Assembly (NCBI GenBank): GCA_964006375.1
Contig: OZ023267.1
Coordinates: 24,114,739-24,178,738, forward strand
Direction: 5' to 3'
Length of the DNA stretch: 64,000 nt
From: Tillus elongatus
Lineage: Eukaryota > Arthropoda > Insecta > Coleoptera > Cleridae
How positions within the stretch are numbered: position 1 is the stretch's first letter; every line of letters starts with the position of its first letter. The position numbers and the translations under genes are program-made. Of this stretch, positions 1 through 11,377 are shown one piece after another. The notes beneath the pieces were generated by a model. It made no database searches. It saw nothing but the letters and a program-made list of their open reading frames with translations, and was not told the DNA's origin.

Positions 1-106
1 TTATTTTCATGAAATATGGTACATTGTTTCTCCTATATAGGTTATACTTGTAACCAAATTTGATGCAAGCTTTCTTTAAAAAAAATATTTCCTATAAAAA
101 ACATTT

Positions 107-146
107 TAATGAGAATTCACTACCATAACGCCTTTGCTGCCTCCAA
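107..146 (-). repeat. End of the GCAGCAAGTGCG repeat family
   Basis: Read on the minus strand this gives GGCAGCAAAGGCGTTATGG followed by TAGTGAATTCTCAT, a diverged copy of a terminus found at least twelve times in the window. Copies elsewhere pair in inverted orientation as the ends of short DNA elements. Confidence 0.5.
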
Positions 147-670
147 ACTTTTTAAAATTTGTTGTGGGTTGGGTTCTCCAAGTGTGCTTATAGGTATGTC
201 TTTGTAGCCCCTTAGCTCATCATAGGTATGTCCGATTTTCATCGGACTTTGTGCGTTTGAAAGCTTATTTAATTGGGAGAAGGTTTTAAACCCCTCATAT
301 TTATCGGTTTATAGCTTCACCGATTTTTTTGTACAATTATTCCTTTATCGTGGGCTTTTAATTAGATGGAATTATTTTCCTCGTCAAATAAAATCTTCTG
401 ACAACACCAAAGCTTTTCTAAATTACAATTTAATATGTTTAAGTAAGAGTATGTATGGCCTCTTACATTTTCTGCATATCAAGTCGATTGAGCAGTGAAG
501 ATTTTTTAATAAATGTTCGTCGTTTATGTTTACAAAAAATAAGTGACTAGGCACCATCGAGGCACTTATTAGGTATCTATTTTCTTCCAAAGAAAAAACC
601 TCTAGAATGCTTTGTGCATTTTAAGTCTGAAGAAGACATTCCTAGATGTTACTACTCTTCAGGAAAGTGT

Positions 671-900
671 GGGCGCAACAAATGGGTCGTGGTAGTGAAT
701 TTTCATAAAAATATTTCAAATCTTGGAGAGTCTTGGGAATACAAATTTGTTTGAGAAAAAACTTTTTCGAAAAAATTGGGTTTATTTGGGTTGCCTTACG
801 AAATCATTAGGGCGATTATACAAGGAAAAATTATACGTTTTGGCAGGTACCTTCCGTCTTGTAAGTAGCCTTACCAAATACCTATTTAACCAGTTTATCT
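671..900 (+). repeat. Fragment of GCAGCAAGTGCG-ended element
   Basis: It starts with GGGCGCAACAAATGGGTCG and TGGTAGTGAATTTTCAT, the same terminus as at 10,677. About 100 bp further in it shares AAGGAAAAA and TTGGCAGGTACCTTCC-type sequence with 10,940-10,970 and 49,700-49,740. It is therefore a partial copy of the same roughly 0.7-kb element. A short ORF here (723-923) has no recognisable domain. Confidence 0.45.
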
Positions 901-1429
901 GTGAAAATGTTACACTTTTTTAGGAATTCATTCATTCAGGATTTTTTTTTTCGAAAATAAAGTTATTTTAGTAAAATTCTGAACACAAGTTACCTCTATA
1001 TACGGTACTAGTATATACCAAATTTTGAGTTTCTAAATTTATAGAAAATTGAATTATAGGTGTTTTTTTGGAGGATCAAAGGAGCAGAAGATTAAAAGTT
1101 TTTGTATCATAAAACAATTTATTCAACTTTACTGTCCAAAAAATGTTTCTACGTAAAATCGCTAAACAAATTTATAGAAAAGGAGTTTCTTGAAATTCAG
1201 GGGGGGAAATCTTTATGTTTTTACGAAAAGTCATTAAAAAAGATGTGTTTATGAAATTCACATCTATAGTAAGGTACGTTTCGCATTAAAAAAACGAAGA
1301 TGGTGTTACATGTATGTTTAAATCTGACATTTCAGATAAATATAAAATAAAGTCATTGAAGAGATAAGCACACTTGAAAAACCCAAATAGAAGAGTAAAC
1401 TGTCCTTACATACCTTGCAATTATACCTG

Positions 1430-2215
1430 CATCTGTTTTAGATTCTTAAAATCACCAATTCTGACGATTCAAATCGCCACATTGACGTTTTCAGAAGAAA
1501 AACCAGCTAAGTTTAAAGCTATCTTTTGCTTTCTATTTATAGACCTTTTGCACCAAGAAAACTTGAACCTCGCCTGTAATATTTAATAGATTTTGTTAAT
1601 ACACTCTGCTCTTGTGCTCTATTTAGGGAAATTTTAGGACTCCAGTGCGATCCTTTTTTTTTAATACTTATAACTTTTTCTTAACTTAGGTATTTTGATT
1701 TTTGCATAATATATCAAATTTTATATAGGAGCAACCTACGTACCAAATGTGGTTACTATAGCTTTCTAATTCCCGAAGATACACATTTTTCGAAAGAACC
1801 CAACATTTTTACAGAAAACCTGGTCAGAAAAAAACCATCAAATTTTAAGTTTCTTGATTGTATTTCTTGGCCTTTTTGCACCAAGAAAACTTAGTGTTTG
1901 CCTGTAGAATTTAATAGATTTCGTAACCACATATATAACATTTTGATCTCGTGCTCTTCTTAGCGAAATTTTTGAACTCCATGCGACGAATTTTTTTTTC
2001 TATAGCATATTCACATTATGTAAATCAAACTTTTGGCATATACCATACGTTATACAGGAGCAACCTACCAACCAAATATTAGAATAGCTTTGTTATTTCG
2101 GAATACAATTTTTTTCGAAAGACAACAAGTTTTACGGAAAACCTGGTTATGTTTTTTTGACTTAACAATTATCCAATCCATTTACTAAAGGAACTCGCGT
2201 ACCAAGTTTTATGAA
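1430..2215 (+). repeat. Tandemly duplicated unit of about 340 bp
   Basis: Sequence around 1,520-1,835 (TTTTGCACCAAGAAAACTT, then GTGCTCTATTTAGG, then GGAGCAACCTACGTACC) recurs in the same order at 1,860-2,155. The beginning (GACGATTCAAATCGCCAC) resembles the ACGTCAAA-containing repeat seen at 15,300, 17,110, 26,520, 27,780 and 53,155. The ORF at 1,374-1,586 is not coding. Confidence 0.5.
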
Positions 2216-4081
2216 AATCACTCTGCTATTTTTTTTAGTTATCTTTCAAAACGACCTCGCCTATGGGTTTCAGGAGGCCTAGGTCATGCTGATTATAAGA
2301 TTTTTTTCTGCGAAAAGTTGCCAAAAGTTTAAATAAATAATCACCGGATTTCACCGACATAAAAAAATAAACTGTTTAAAAATGTCTGTGGGAATGGGCT
2401 TAAATCAGAGGCTATATTGCTGAACTGAACTAGGTTTAAGACATTGACATTAAAAAAAAACGTTTTTTTTTTCACCAGAAGGGCTTCTCAAAGGGTCAAT
2501 TTAAAGAATTATTGTTCTTCAATACAACTATAATTCCTCTAACCGGACAATAAATATAATTAAGACCCCTTTTTATAATAAATAAAATTTTGCTTAATCT
2601 CAAAATGCGTAATTTAGTAAAAATTATGAAACAAGTTCATAGGAAATATGCAAGGTTTCCGCAAGTGCAAAGTGAGCAGTCGTAGTGTCTAGAAAAAAGA
2701 ATAAAAATAAGAGACTAGCTGTTTTATCACAGACCCGGTGAAGTGTGAGGAAGAGGAGCATCTACAGAGAGTACCAGGCTAAGATAGTTACCTGGAGGAG
2801 AGATTTATGAGTGAGTCTTGTTGCGACAACCCTGAAAAGCGATTACATAAAGTGATCCAGACGACGACTTCGCCTGGCAGACATATTTGAAAAAGACCTG
2901 GTGAGCGCCTGCGAAAAGTGACCTAGAGAACATTTTCAGCGTATCCCTATTGATTTATTCTTATTTGTGTTATTTGGGTAATTAAGTATTAGCTTTCAGT
3001 TAGTCTCACTTATCTTTGAACCCCCAGTTAAATAAGAAAGGACAAATGGCACAATAGTCTCGTATATTTTCGTAATTTCTTTCTTATTGTTATGTTATAT
3101 TTAATAAAATCAACTTTAAATGTCTTGGATCTGTACACAAAACTTTCCAACGTTGTCATTAAACTCCAATCATAGTCAATCATAGCCGGATGGCAAACTT
3201 ATTAGCAAACTGAAATATTTACAGAAGAAACCATGCAGTTTGATTGATTTTATCATTTTGTAATGGGTAGTCTGCTTAACGTCTTAAATTACGTTGTTTA
3301 ATTGTGTAAACAATCAGTTGACGTTCGAATAGTTACATGTCTCGTTTGATAACAATTCTAATTACATGGTTCATAATAGTTTACTTAAATATTTATGCAT
3401 TGATATAAACGACTTTGTAATGAGTATGTTTAGGAACCATGTAGGTAGTTGTTGTTTGTGATGAATTTTTGTTGTAGCTCATTGGCATGAGCATTCTTCC
3501 AATTTTCTTCGTCAACTCTTAGCCTAGCAGATTTTTTATGTACAGTAGGGTCAGGATTTTATGAGTAGCAGATTTAACGAACTTATCATTTAAAGAGCAA
3601 ACTTTGGTGATTTGAATGGACTGCTGTGAGAGACAATGCTAAAATGTTTCTGATTTAACGAGGCCGCATTTCAGGCTATTTCGGTTTTAGCGAGGTAATT
3701 ATTGTACCGACTCGTTCACATTTTTATTGGGATACACAGATGTGCGAAAGTGAATAAGAGGGCTTCGTCTTTCTGTGAATTTCGTTGCCTCTCTACCTAA
3801 AAATATGACCATTCAGACAAACTAGGACTAGATGCACCTGTTTCTTGATCGAGACATGACACGAATGGGTAATAAATTTTACTGTACACAACAAGAGAGA
3901 AAATATATATGGGTTCTTCCACTCAGACAATGATAAGAGTCCCTCTTACCACTTGAAATCAACGTTCGTTAGTTCGTTATAACTGTACATTTGTGTGGCT
4001 TTTTGTTTTTCTGTTTAAATCTTAAAACATGTTACGTTATAACGGAATTACTAAAATGTCTTGAAAAACACAGTTAAATCC
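2216..4081. other. No gene recognised
   Basis: AT-rich intergenic sequence without a long ORF or a repeat I can place. The stretch 2,690-2,960 is richer in purines and GC than its surroundings, but I found no LTR ends, tRNA-like boxes or protein similarity in it. Confidence 0.5.
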
Positions 4082-5017
4082 ACGACAGGCAGTATGGATT
4101 CCCTCGGCGCAGATCAACTTCCGACCTCCTTTCCTTTGTCACCCATTCTTGGAACATCTATGGAACTACACGGTGAATCCCAGATTCGCCCTAGAGATAT
4201 CCAAAGCATTCGACAAGGTTTGGCACGCAGCGCTGCATAATAAACTTCCTGCCTATGGCCTACCACCAACACTCTGTACCTGGACAGCAAATTTCCTCCC
4301 CAACCGGAGCATTTCTGTTGTGGATGACCATTCCTCTAAACGGTATCCAATTAATGCAGGAGTCCCTCAGGGTTCAGCTTTAGCCCCTACTTTGTTTCTT
4401 TCTCCACATCAAAGACCTCCTCTCTAGCACATCCACCCCAGTTCACAGTTACGCGGACGACAGCACCCTCCACTCAAATATATAATATGCTAAGCCTGTC
4501 TCTTTAGCCCAATTAGATGAGGATCGCAGACTCATGGAGCGCTCTGTCTCTGTGGATCTCCAAAAAATTTTAGGCTGGGGAAGTAGAAATCTTATACAAT
4601 TCAACTCCATTAAATCTCAGTCTTGCTTTCTATCTCATAAAAGATACACCAGCCCTAGACCCATCACAATGAACAACCAAGTTATTCAAAGTAATGAGCC
4701 CTTTTCACTTGGTATTTCTGTGGATAGAAATCTCAATTGGCACATCAATTGCGGCTGCTAAGAAATTAGGTTTCCTCTTCCGGGCTCGCAAAAACTTTTC
4801 ACCAGCTAATCTCTATACTTTATATACTTCACAAATAAGGCCAAACCTCGAATACTGCTCCCACATGTGGGGTGTCGCTGCCGCTTCTACACTCGCTATT
4901 CTGGACTCCATTCAGAAGAGAGCTATGCGTCTCATCGGTGACCCTGCCCTCACCCAAAGGCTGCCATCCCTTGCCCACCGACGTGCCGTTGCTGACTTAT
5001 CTCTCTCTCTCTCTCTC

Positions 5018-5115
<98 letters not shown>

Positions 5116-5442
5116 GCACGGGCACTGCTCAGATGAGCTTTCTGCCATAGTTCCTCCACCTGCTGCCCCCAACAGATCTACTAGGGGAACATAGCGAATG
5201 CGCCCTTTTACTGTTCAGGTCACCAGACATAGAACATCTTGTTATGCCCGCTCTTTTTTGCCCCCGAGGACTTCCAAGTTATGGAATTCCTTGCCGGCAC
5301 ATGTTTTTTCCTTCTCCTTCGAACCTCCAAACCTTCAAGTCCAGAATTAACAAGTTGCCTCTTTCCTCCTTGTCAACACCCACGGTACGATAGTATTTAG
5401 GCTGTAAGCCATCGTGGTGTGTTGTTGAAATAAATAAAAAAA
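4082..5442 (+). pseudogene. 5'-truncated CR1/L2-like non-LTR retrotransposon, reverse transcriptase remnant
   Basis: Fragments of one reverse transcriptase lie in order across several frames. ISKAFDKVWH and GVPQGSALAPTLF come first, then SYADDSTLHS with the YADD catalytic core, then AAKKLGFLFRARKNFSPANL and SQIRPNLEYCSHMWG. Next is the C-terminal IQKRAMRLIGDPALTQRLP and a final STRGT/SYARSF-type tail region with stops. Frameshifts fall near 4,400 and 4,745. The 3' end has an A-rich AATAAATAAAA tail at 5,429-5,442. The element starts mid-domain at about 4,082, typical of 5' truncation. A sister copy lies at 22,975-24,413 on the other strand. A CT/TA microsatellite splits the coding region at 4,999-5,113. 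It is non-functional. Confidence 0.85.
4999..5113. repeat. (CT)n(TA)n microsatellite inside a LINE reverse transcriptase
   Basis: A CT run of about 20 bp is followed by an unbroken TA run of about 90 bp. The sister LINE copy has only a G/C-homopolymer and a short TATAGATATAT at the equivalent place (about 23,285-23,325). The array therefore grew after the two copies separated. Confidence 0.9.
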
Positions 5443-6227
5443 CTTGGTAAAAACAATAAGTAAAAATCTGCTTTAGATACAATACCCAGTAATTCCAGCA
5501 GAATTGCTATGGGAATATAAAAATGACTGTCAAATTCAGGTCTCTATACTTGACCGAACTAATTTTTGAAATCAAAGTACAAAGCTTTGTGAATCCTAGA
5601 GCTTTTTTTCGGATCTTCCGATTTGAAAACTTTTTTAATTAAACGAGAATCTGGACTGTGTTATGAGAACTGGCAGAGGTAATAACAGTCGGTTTCATCT
5701 CTGCAAACTACCAACTTATAATTTTCATAACCATACAGTACAGAGCTTTTTGTCCCTCTCGAAGTTTTTCATATAAAAATTACCGAGTCGTTCGGCGCGT
5801 CTCACGAGCGATCGATTCTTGTTTTCCCTTTGTGATTCCAGTGTGCGAGTGAAATGGACAGAGGGATTGTGTGCCTATTCATTTGCTTAACTCCGTCCAA
5901 GCCCTGGCTGGCAACAGGTTACACTATGTGACGCAGTGTAAAATACCGTGGTTCATGCAGGATATCGAGCGTTCCCGACCGATTCATGGTTGTTTTCCTC
6001 TTAATAATGCCCGGTAGTCATCAAACATTCATAGGCAATTGTGACTAGGCAAATGTTTGTGTTTTTTCCACTTAATCATCCAGGCAAGAAGTGGTAACAT
6101 TAAAGTTAAGGCTAAACAAATGTTTTGTGTTTCTCCACCTACCAAACTGGACAAGAAGTGGTAACGTTAAAAATAGGTCTCATATAATTTTTCGCAGTAA
6201 ACGTTCATGTCATATTAAATATAGATG
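5443..6227. other. No gene recognised; short tandem duplication
   Basis: 5,780-6,020 is unique-looking and slightly CpG-rich but without an ORF. At 6,047-6,175 a unit of about 62 bp is duplicated: CAAATGTTTGTGTTTT through AAGAAGTGGTAACATTAAAG, then a second copy ending AAGAAGTGGTAACGTTAAAA. Confidence 0.45.
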
Positions 6228-6297
6228 CTGGCTTCATCAGTGCTTGTTTTCTTCTGAAACCTGTTGCAGAGAAGAAAACGAGCAATTGTGAAGCCAG
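6228..6297. repeat. 28-bp-arm palindrome
   Basis: CTGGCTTCATCAGTGCTTG and its continuation to 6,255 is complementary, with few mismatches, to 6,270-6,297. The loop is GAAACCTGTTGCA. The loop and right arm (GAAACC, GTTGCAGAGAAGAAAAC, GTGAAGCCAGAGAAG) recur at 42,600-42,700, 46,600-46,680 and 56,845-56,920, so this is a dispersed foldback family. Confidence 0.75.
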
Positions 6298-6675
6298 AGA
6301 AGAAGTCTACATCTCCATTTAATATAAAAAGTTTCCATCAAGTAAGTGCAACGACAATTAATAAATTAAATATTATACAATGTTCTTCAACTGACGAGGC
6401 AACATATGGATTCGCATGAACATTTTTAAATGGTTAAATATTGGCCTCCCTGGTTATTTTAGAGCAAAATTGTATGAGTCTTTTTTAAAAAGCATCACGT
6501 TGGAAGTATATTGCACTATTTTGTTTTATTCTAAACGTCCTATATTTGAAAGAATCATCAAATCATGTAAACGAAAACAGGAGTCCCTTTCAGAAAATCT
6601 AGTACTTTAGGCATAGAAAGCTTCGAATTTAAAAATTTTTCATATTTTGTTGTCAATATCACAAAGCTTCTTACA

Positions 6676-7171
6676 ATGAATTGCACAATCGGAGAGAAAG
6701 TCCATATTATAAAATTATACTATTCAGGTAATAGTTTGAAAAATGTATGTGATTTGTCCAGTGTTCAATATCCAAATAGACCAATACCAAATTAATAGAC
6801 AGTTCAACGATTGGCGGCGTAGCTTGAAAACAAGGATACACCTTTGAGCAGCTGCAAGTGTGGTAAAGAATTAAATGGAAATCAAGTAAGAGGAAATTCA
6901 AACGAAAAGGAACTGAATATGTTACTGCATATTAAAGAAAATAAAAATATGAGTATGGGGCAACTTGCAACGGAATTAGTGAGCATTCTTCAACAATTTT
7001 TAAAACATTGAAAAAGCATAATTATAAGCGAGTCGAATACAGCTGCCATCAAGAAATAAGGGATGGTGATAGAGAGACTTTGGTTATCAAATAATGACAG
7101 ATTTCTTAAAGAACATTTGCTTCACCGATGAGAGTACTTTCACCTTGAGCCCAATGTTCAGAACTGTAGGT
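6676..7171 (+). pseudogene. Mariner-type transposase, N-terminal part (interrupted by LINE)
   Basis: ATG 6,676 opens MNCTIGEKVHIIKLYYSGNS and reaches YPNRPIPN, the helix-turn-helix type found in insect mariner-like transposases of the DUF4817 kind. It continues across stops and frameshifts through SSTIFKTLKKHNYKRVEY to FLKNICFTDESTFTL, which carries the first catalytic Asp (FTDES). At 7,171 the gene is cut by a LINE; the other part resumes at 7,952. Several in-frame stops make it dead. Confidence 0.75.
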
Positions 7172-7941
7172 TTTTTTTCCCCTCAGGGCTCGTCCGCGGC
7201 CTTGCCGCCCCGATAGCACTACAACATTTGGTTGATTGTGCATACCCTTAGTCTTACTCCACCCATTCCAAAATCACTGTGCCTTGAACTAGTCTGCACA
7301 GCGATTGGTAGGGTGAAGTTTTATATTGCTCTGTCTCCGGTCTAGACTGACCGTAGATCAGTTGTCTTTTGCGGTCCAGAGCTTTACACTCGCACAAAAT
7401 GTGCTGGGCTGATTCCTCCCCATCGCCGCAGAGTCTGCATGCGAGGTCCCCTTTGAACCGACCCATTTTATGCAGGTGTTTCTTGACGGCCATGTGTCCC
7501 GTCAAGAGACCTGTTGTGTTTCTGAGCTGTCCTCTGCTAAGATTTAGCAGCTCCACAGCTCTCTTTTAACTGGGTTATTGACTTCCCATGTCTGAGCCCT
7601 GGACAGTCCGCCCAGTACACCTTGTGTTGGTTTCTGACCCAGGACTTAATGGCTTCCCTGGCAGTGCTCTTTCTCACGCCCACAGAGCCGGTTCTGGTCC
7701 CATAAATGGTTCTGCTGACCCTCTCTTGACCCCCGAGTGACCCGGCACCCAGATGAGAGTCACCTCATTCTGCCCAGCCAGGTCGTTTTATCGTCTCTGC
7801 ACTCACTCGCCAGCCAGGAATTTACCCGTGGGCTACTTAGTGCTTTAAGGGCTGCCTGACTGTGTGGCTATGAGGATCCGCTTGTTGGTGTAGCCCCTCC
7901 TCTTGTTCTCCCGCACACAGTGCAGGATGGCGTACATTTCG
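7172..7941 (-). mobile_element. 5'-truncated I/R1-like LINE 3' end inserted in a mariner
   Basis: On the minus strand it starts in an RNase H-like domain (AEMYAILHC, then VTLIWVPGHSGV). After stops it runs on as LLNLSRGQLRNTTGLLTGHM, a C-x2-C-x8-H-x2-C knuckle (CRLCGDGEESAQHILCEC) and QSLCRLVQGTVILEW. It ends in a GGGG-A8 tail at 7,172. The 11-bp target-site duplication GAACTGTAGGT lies at 7,161-7,171 and 7,942-7,952. The 3' ~90 bp match the SINE at 45,684 and the LINE copy at 18,351; the RNase H part matches 55,840-56,042. Confidence 0.88.
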
Positions 7942-7951
7942 GAACTGTAGG

Positions 7952-8468
7952 TATTAGAGCACGATCAATTACCGAAGATTTATTGAAACCAGAGCTCAAT
8001 ATCCCCAAAAAATCAATGTTTGGTGCGGAATTTTCGACGTTTTACATTGATCGAAATTTGAATGGGAAAGATTATTTGGGCTTATTGCAGAATATAATAG
8101 GACCTTCATTAAACGATGATGCTAGTGAAAATCAAGAGATCTGGTATCAGATGGATGGATGTCCTGCACACAATACCCTTGCAGTGTCAGAATGGTTACG
8201 CAATAGTTTTCAAAGTAATATTATTGGGCGAAGCATAATGTTCTATGGAGTCCGAGATCACCAAATCTCGCACCAAACATTCTTTTTTTTTTCTTTTGTT
8301 CCATAATAAATCAGAAATTTTTACTAACGTTCGTTTTGAAAACCTTCAGCAACTTAAAAACACGATTTCGGCAGATGCGATGAAATCACACTATCAATTG
8401 AGAAATGTTAAATCTGAATTTTACAATCGTTTAGGATATTGTTTGGCGGCTTATGGACTCCTTGTTCT
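7952..8468 (+). pseudogene. Mariner-type transposase, C-terminal part
   Basis: After the LINE the reading resumes with IPKKSMFGAEFSTFYIDRNL and reaches the second catalytic Asp in WYQMDGCPAHNTL. A frameshift near 8,240 leads to WSPRSPNLAPN, where the usual third acidic residue is Asn, then to EFYNRLGYCLAA, the usual C-terminal helix. Joined to 6,676-7,171 the element was a DDE transposon of about 1.1 kb coding length. The lost third acid and the frameshifts show it is inactive. Confidence 0.8.
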
Positions 8469-8469
8469 T

Positions 8470-8783
<314 letters not shown>

Positions 8784-8787
8784 ACAT

Positions 8788-9207
8788 TTGTCTATGAGAA
8801 TTAAGTTTAGGGACTTTGTTACTTCTATGGTAGTGTGTTGGTAACAGCGAACACTCTGGAACGATAGTTATAGAAGAGGCCAGAAGTGACAGGTGTAGAA
8901 TAGTGTAGAACGTCTAGAATCCCTATAGACAGTATAAATAGACGAGCGGTGCACAGAGTAAGTTAGTTCAGTATTGAATAAGGTGGTGTAGAAAAGTGAT
9001 CATAGAGTATTAAGCGAGTCAACAGTAAGTGTTGGTGTATAAAAGCGATCATAGAAGGCGATAGTGGAATATACTTCTATGGACATTTAATAATAGAGAA
9101 GAGAAATATTTTAGTTGACACTGGTGTTGGAAAATAGTTGGTAACATTCGCTAGAATTTGAAAAACTGTGTTTTATTAGTAAACAAATCCAGAACCCCGT
9201 GGAACGT

Positions 9208-9210
<3 letters not shown>
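8788..9210 (+). mobile_element. Possible solo LTR
   Basis: A stretch bounded by TGT and ACA contains TATAAATA at 8,933, an initiator-like TTCAGTA at 8,968 and an AATAATAG stretch downstream, as expected of an insect LTR. It is squeezed between two TA arrays, has no visible target duplication, and no second copy exists in the window. It may instead be a degraded promoter-bearing repeat. Confidence 0.25.

Positions 9211-9211
<1 letters not shown>

Positions 9212-9289
<78 letters not shown>
9212..9289. repeat. (TA)n microsatellite
   Basis: About 39 TA units. The right flank, read on the minus strand (CTAACGAACTCGTCCAAG, then GTTATCGGTTGGATA), matches the left flank of the TA array at 53,747. 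Confidence 0.95.
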
Positions 9290-9291
<2 letters not shown>

Positions 9292-9697
9292 AACCGATAA
9301 CACACATTGTTAATAACTTGGACGAGTTCGTTAGACAGTTTTGACACTCCAATACTTGTAGAAAAAAAAAAGCGAAAAACTTTGAAAACGCAATGTCTTT
9401 TAAATTACTGGAAGTATGAAATTAAAACAAGCACGTAGATATTGTATAAGTGGTCCTCTACCAAATTTGAGCTTAATCGGCTCAGTAAATTTCGAGTTAT
9501 AACTAAATAAAAAATAAATAGTTTAAGATATGACCTGAAATTACCTCTGAATGGGTACCTATAATGTTAGACAACGTCAGACATATATCAGGGTTACGCT
9601 GGTATTGCAAAAAATGCCTCAAATCAAACTTTAAACGAACAGACTACAAAAATATATCACAATAAACAATCAGCGGTGTTGCCATTTGCCAAAACTC

Positions 9698-10159
9698 TCA
9701 TTTGAATCTGAAGATATCAGGAAAATATATAGTACGGGGTTCCCACTCGCCTGGAAAACAGCAAAAAGTCAGGGAGGAAACATTCAGGGAAATCAGGGAA
9801 AAATTTAAAAAAATTGTGAAAATTTACTAAAAGTCAAGGAATTTTTGTGCGTGTCAGGGAAAAGTCATTTGTTGCCGTTTTATGATAAATAAATAAAACC
9901 CAGTGATAGGTGGATATTTGTGTAAGTAGTGTTTTCGTTTATTTGCAAGAAAAATTCCGTATGTTTTATAAATGTAATTTTCGGGTATTCCGTGTTTTCC
10001 GCCATTAAGCGAAGGCCTACCGTATTCTGTGGTGGAGTGTTACACATTTTTGGGGTAGATTGTGAATATCAAAGTCAGGGAAATTGATGTGCTGTTTTTG
10101 GTGGGAACCCTGTAGGCCTCTCATCTGAATCTGAAGATATCAGAAAAATATATAGTAAC
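9698..10159. mobile_element. hAT-like MITE (9,736-10,112) between 38-42 bp direct repeats
   Basis: The element has ends CGGGGTTCCCAC and GGTGGGAACCCTG, imperfect inverted repeats of the CAGGGTTCCCAC type common in hAT elements. Internal CCTGGAAAA and GTCAGGGAA motifs are shared with 15,705-16,583. CTCAT(T/C)TGAATCTGAAG with ATATCAG and AAAATATATAGTA is present on both sides (9,698-9,735 and 10,118-10,159), much longer than an 8-bp hAT target duplication. Confidence 0.6.
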
Positions 10160-10344
10160 AAATACAAATTTTAATTGAAAGTAATTCAATTTGTTTAAAG
10201 GCAATCTAGAACTACGTTTTATTATGTGTATATATTAGGCTTCCCATTCTTCACGATATTTAAAAGCCATCTCTCTCTCGTAGTTTAATCTGACAACACC
10301 AGTTACCTATTTGTCATTTGTTATTTTGCCAACTGGCAGCAGGG

Positions 10345-10436
10345 GCGGAGTCGAATTCGAGGTTATCTTGTTCGTCTTCTTCTTTGTTTACAGACGTCAT
10401 AAACAAAGAAGAAGATAACCTCGAAATCGACTCCGC
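10345..10436. repeat. Hairpin with 37-46 bp arms
   Basis: GCGGAGTCGAATTCGAGG to 10,390 pairs with 10,400-10,436 around the loop CAGACGTCA. The left arm has a 9-nt insertion and one mismatch. It is GC-richer than its surroundings, and the small ORF across it (10,318-10,515) is probably incidental. Confidence 0.8.
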
Positions 10437-10676
10437 TAAACCGCTAATACCTGAGAATCAGGTACTTATTGGTTGCTTTTACTTTTTATTTACTCTTCAT
10501 GTAGTTAATGGATAATTTGAGGTAAATGAAACTACATTAATATCATACAGAAGTTATACCTATAAAGAGATATTCAGTGTAAATTCTTAAAATATTAATT
10601 TCAAAATTTTGTATTGCTTATATTTATTTATTCCATTTTCACAAAGTACGGATAGAGCAGTGTTGAAAAAAGTTTA

Positions 10677-11377
10677 GGTGCAGGAAGTGCGTTGTGGTAG
10701 CAAATTTTCGTAAAAATATTTCAAATGGTAATAATTCAATTTCCAATTAAACTAGAAGGTTGAGTTTTGATACATACTATAAAAGCAGTGTGGGTACTAA
10801 ATTTAAAAAACAACACAATAAACTTCACAGGCAAGGACAAATTTGTGTTAGACAACCATTTTTGTTATTTTATTTGCAGAAACTGGTTCCATTGAGTTGA
10901 CTAAAACGGATCATCCAAGCGACTAACAAGGAAAAATACCTGCCAGGTTTATAACTTGGCAGGTACATTCCTTTTGTAAATAAAAATTAAATTTTCGGTA
11001 AATTTGCAGATTAACACACGGGGGCTTTTTAGAAAAAAAAATTCCGAAACACACTTAGATGCCCTTCTGGGTGCACAAACCACAAGAAATATTTCTTGCA
11101 AACAGCCCCCAAGAAAGTTACGGGATCAGGAGTGAATAGGGGTGTTGGGCGGGGAAGAAGATAAAAAGGAAATGTGAGCGGAAAGTGCGAAAAAACCAGC
11201 TTAGTTAGACCTCTATAAGCTGCCTATATCTCATTTTGCAGCTATACCTCCTTAAAATTCTTTTTATCATCGTTTATCCATTTAAATTTAAAGATTTAGT
11301 TTTAGTAATATACCTGCCTTACTAATAGTGTACAATTCTTATGAGAATTCACTACTATAATCCACTTGCTGCGTCCC
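10677..11377. mobile_element. About 0.7-kb non-autonomous element with GCAGCAAGTGCG ends
   Basis: The left end GGTGCAGGAAGTGCGTTGTGG and TAGCAAATTTTCGTAAAAAT is mirrored at the right by ATGAGAATTCACTACTATAA with TCCACTTGCTGCGTCC. Internal sequence near 10,900-10,970 recurs at 790-860 and 49,660-49,745. Part of it (11,040-11,160) is a single arm of the palindrome at 52,164-52,521. There is no coding capacity. Confidence 0.55.

Noticed and set aside
8788..9210. A complete LTR retrotransposon
   Set aside because: Only one LTR-like stretch exists, with no primer-binding site, no gag or pol and no second LTR; kept only as a low-confidence solo LTR.
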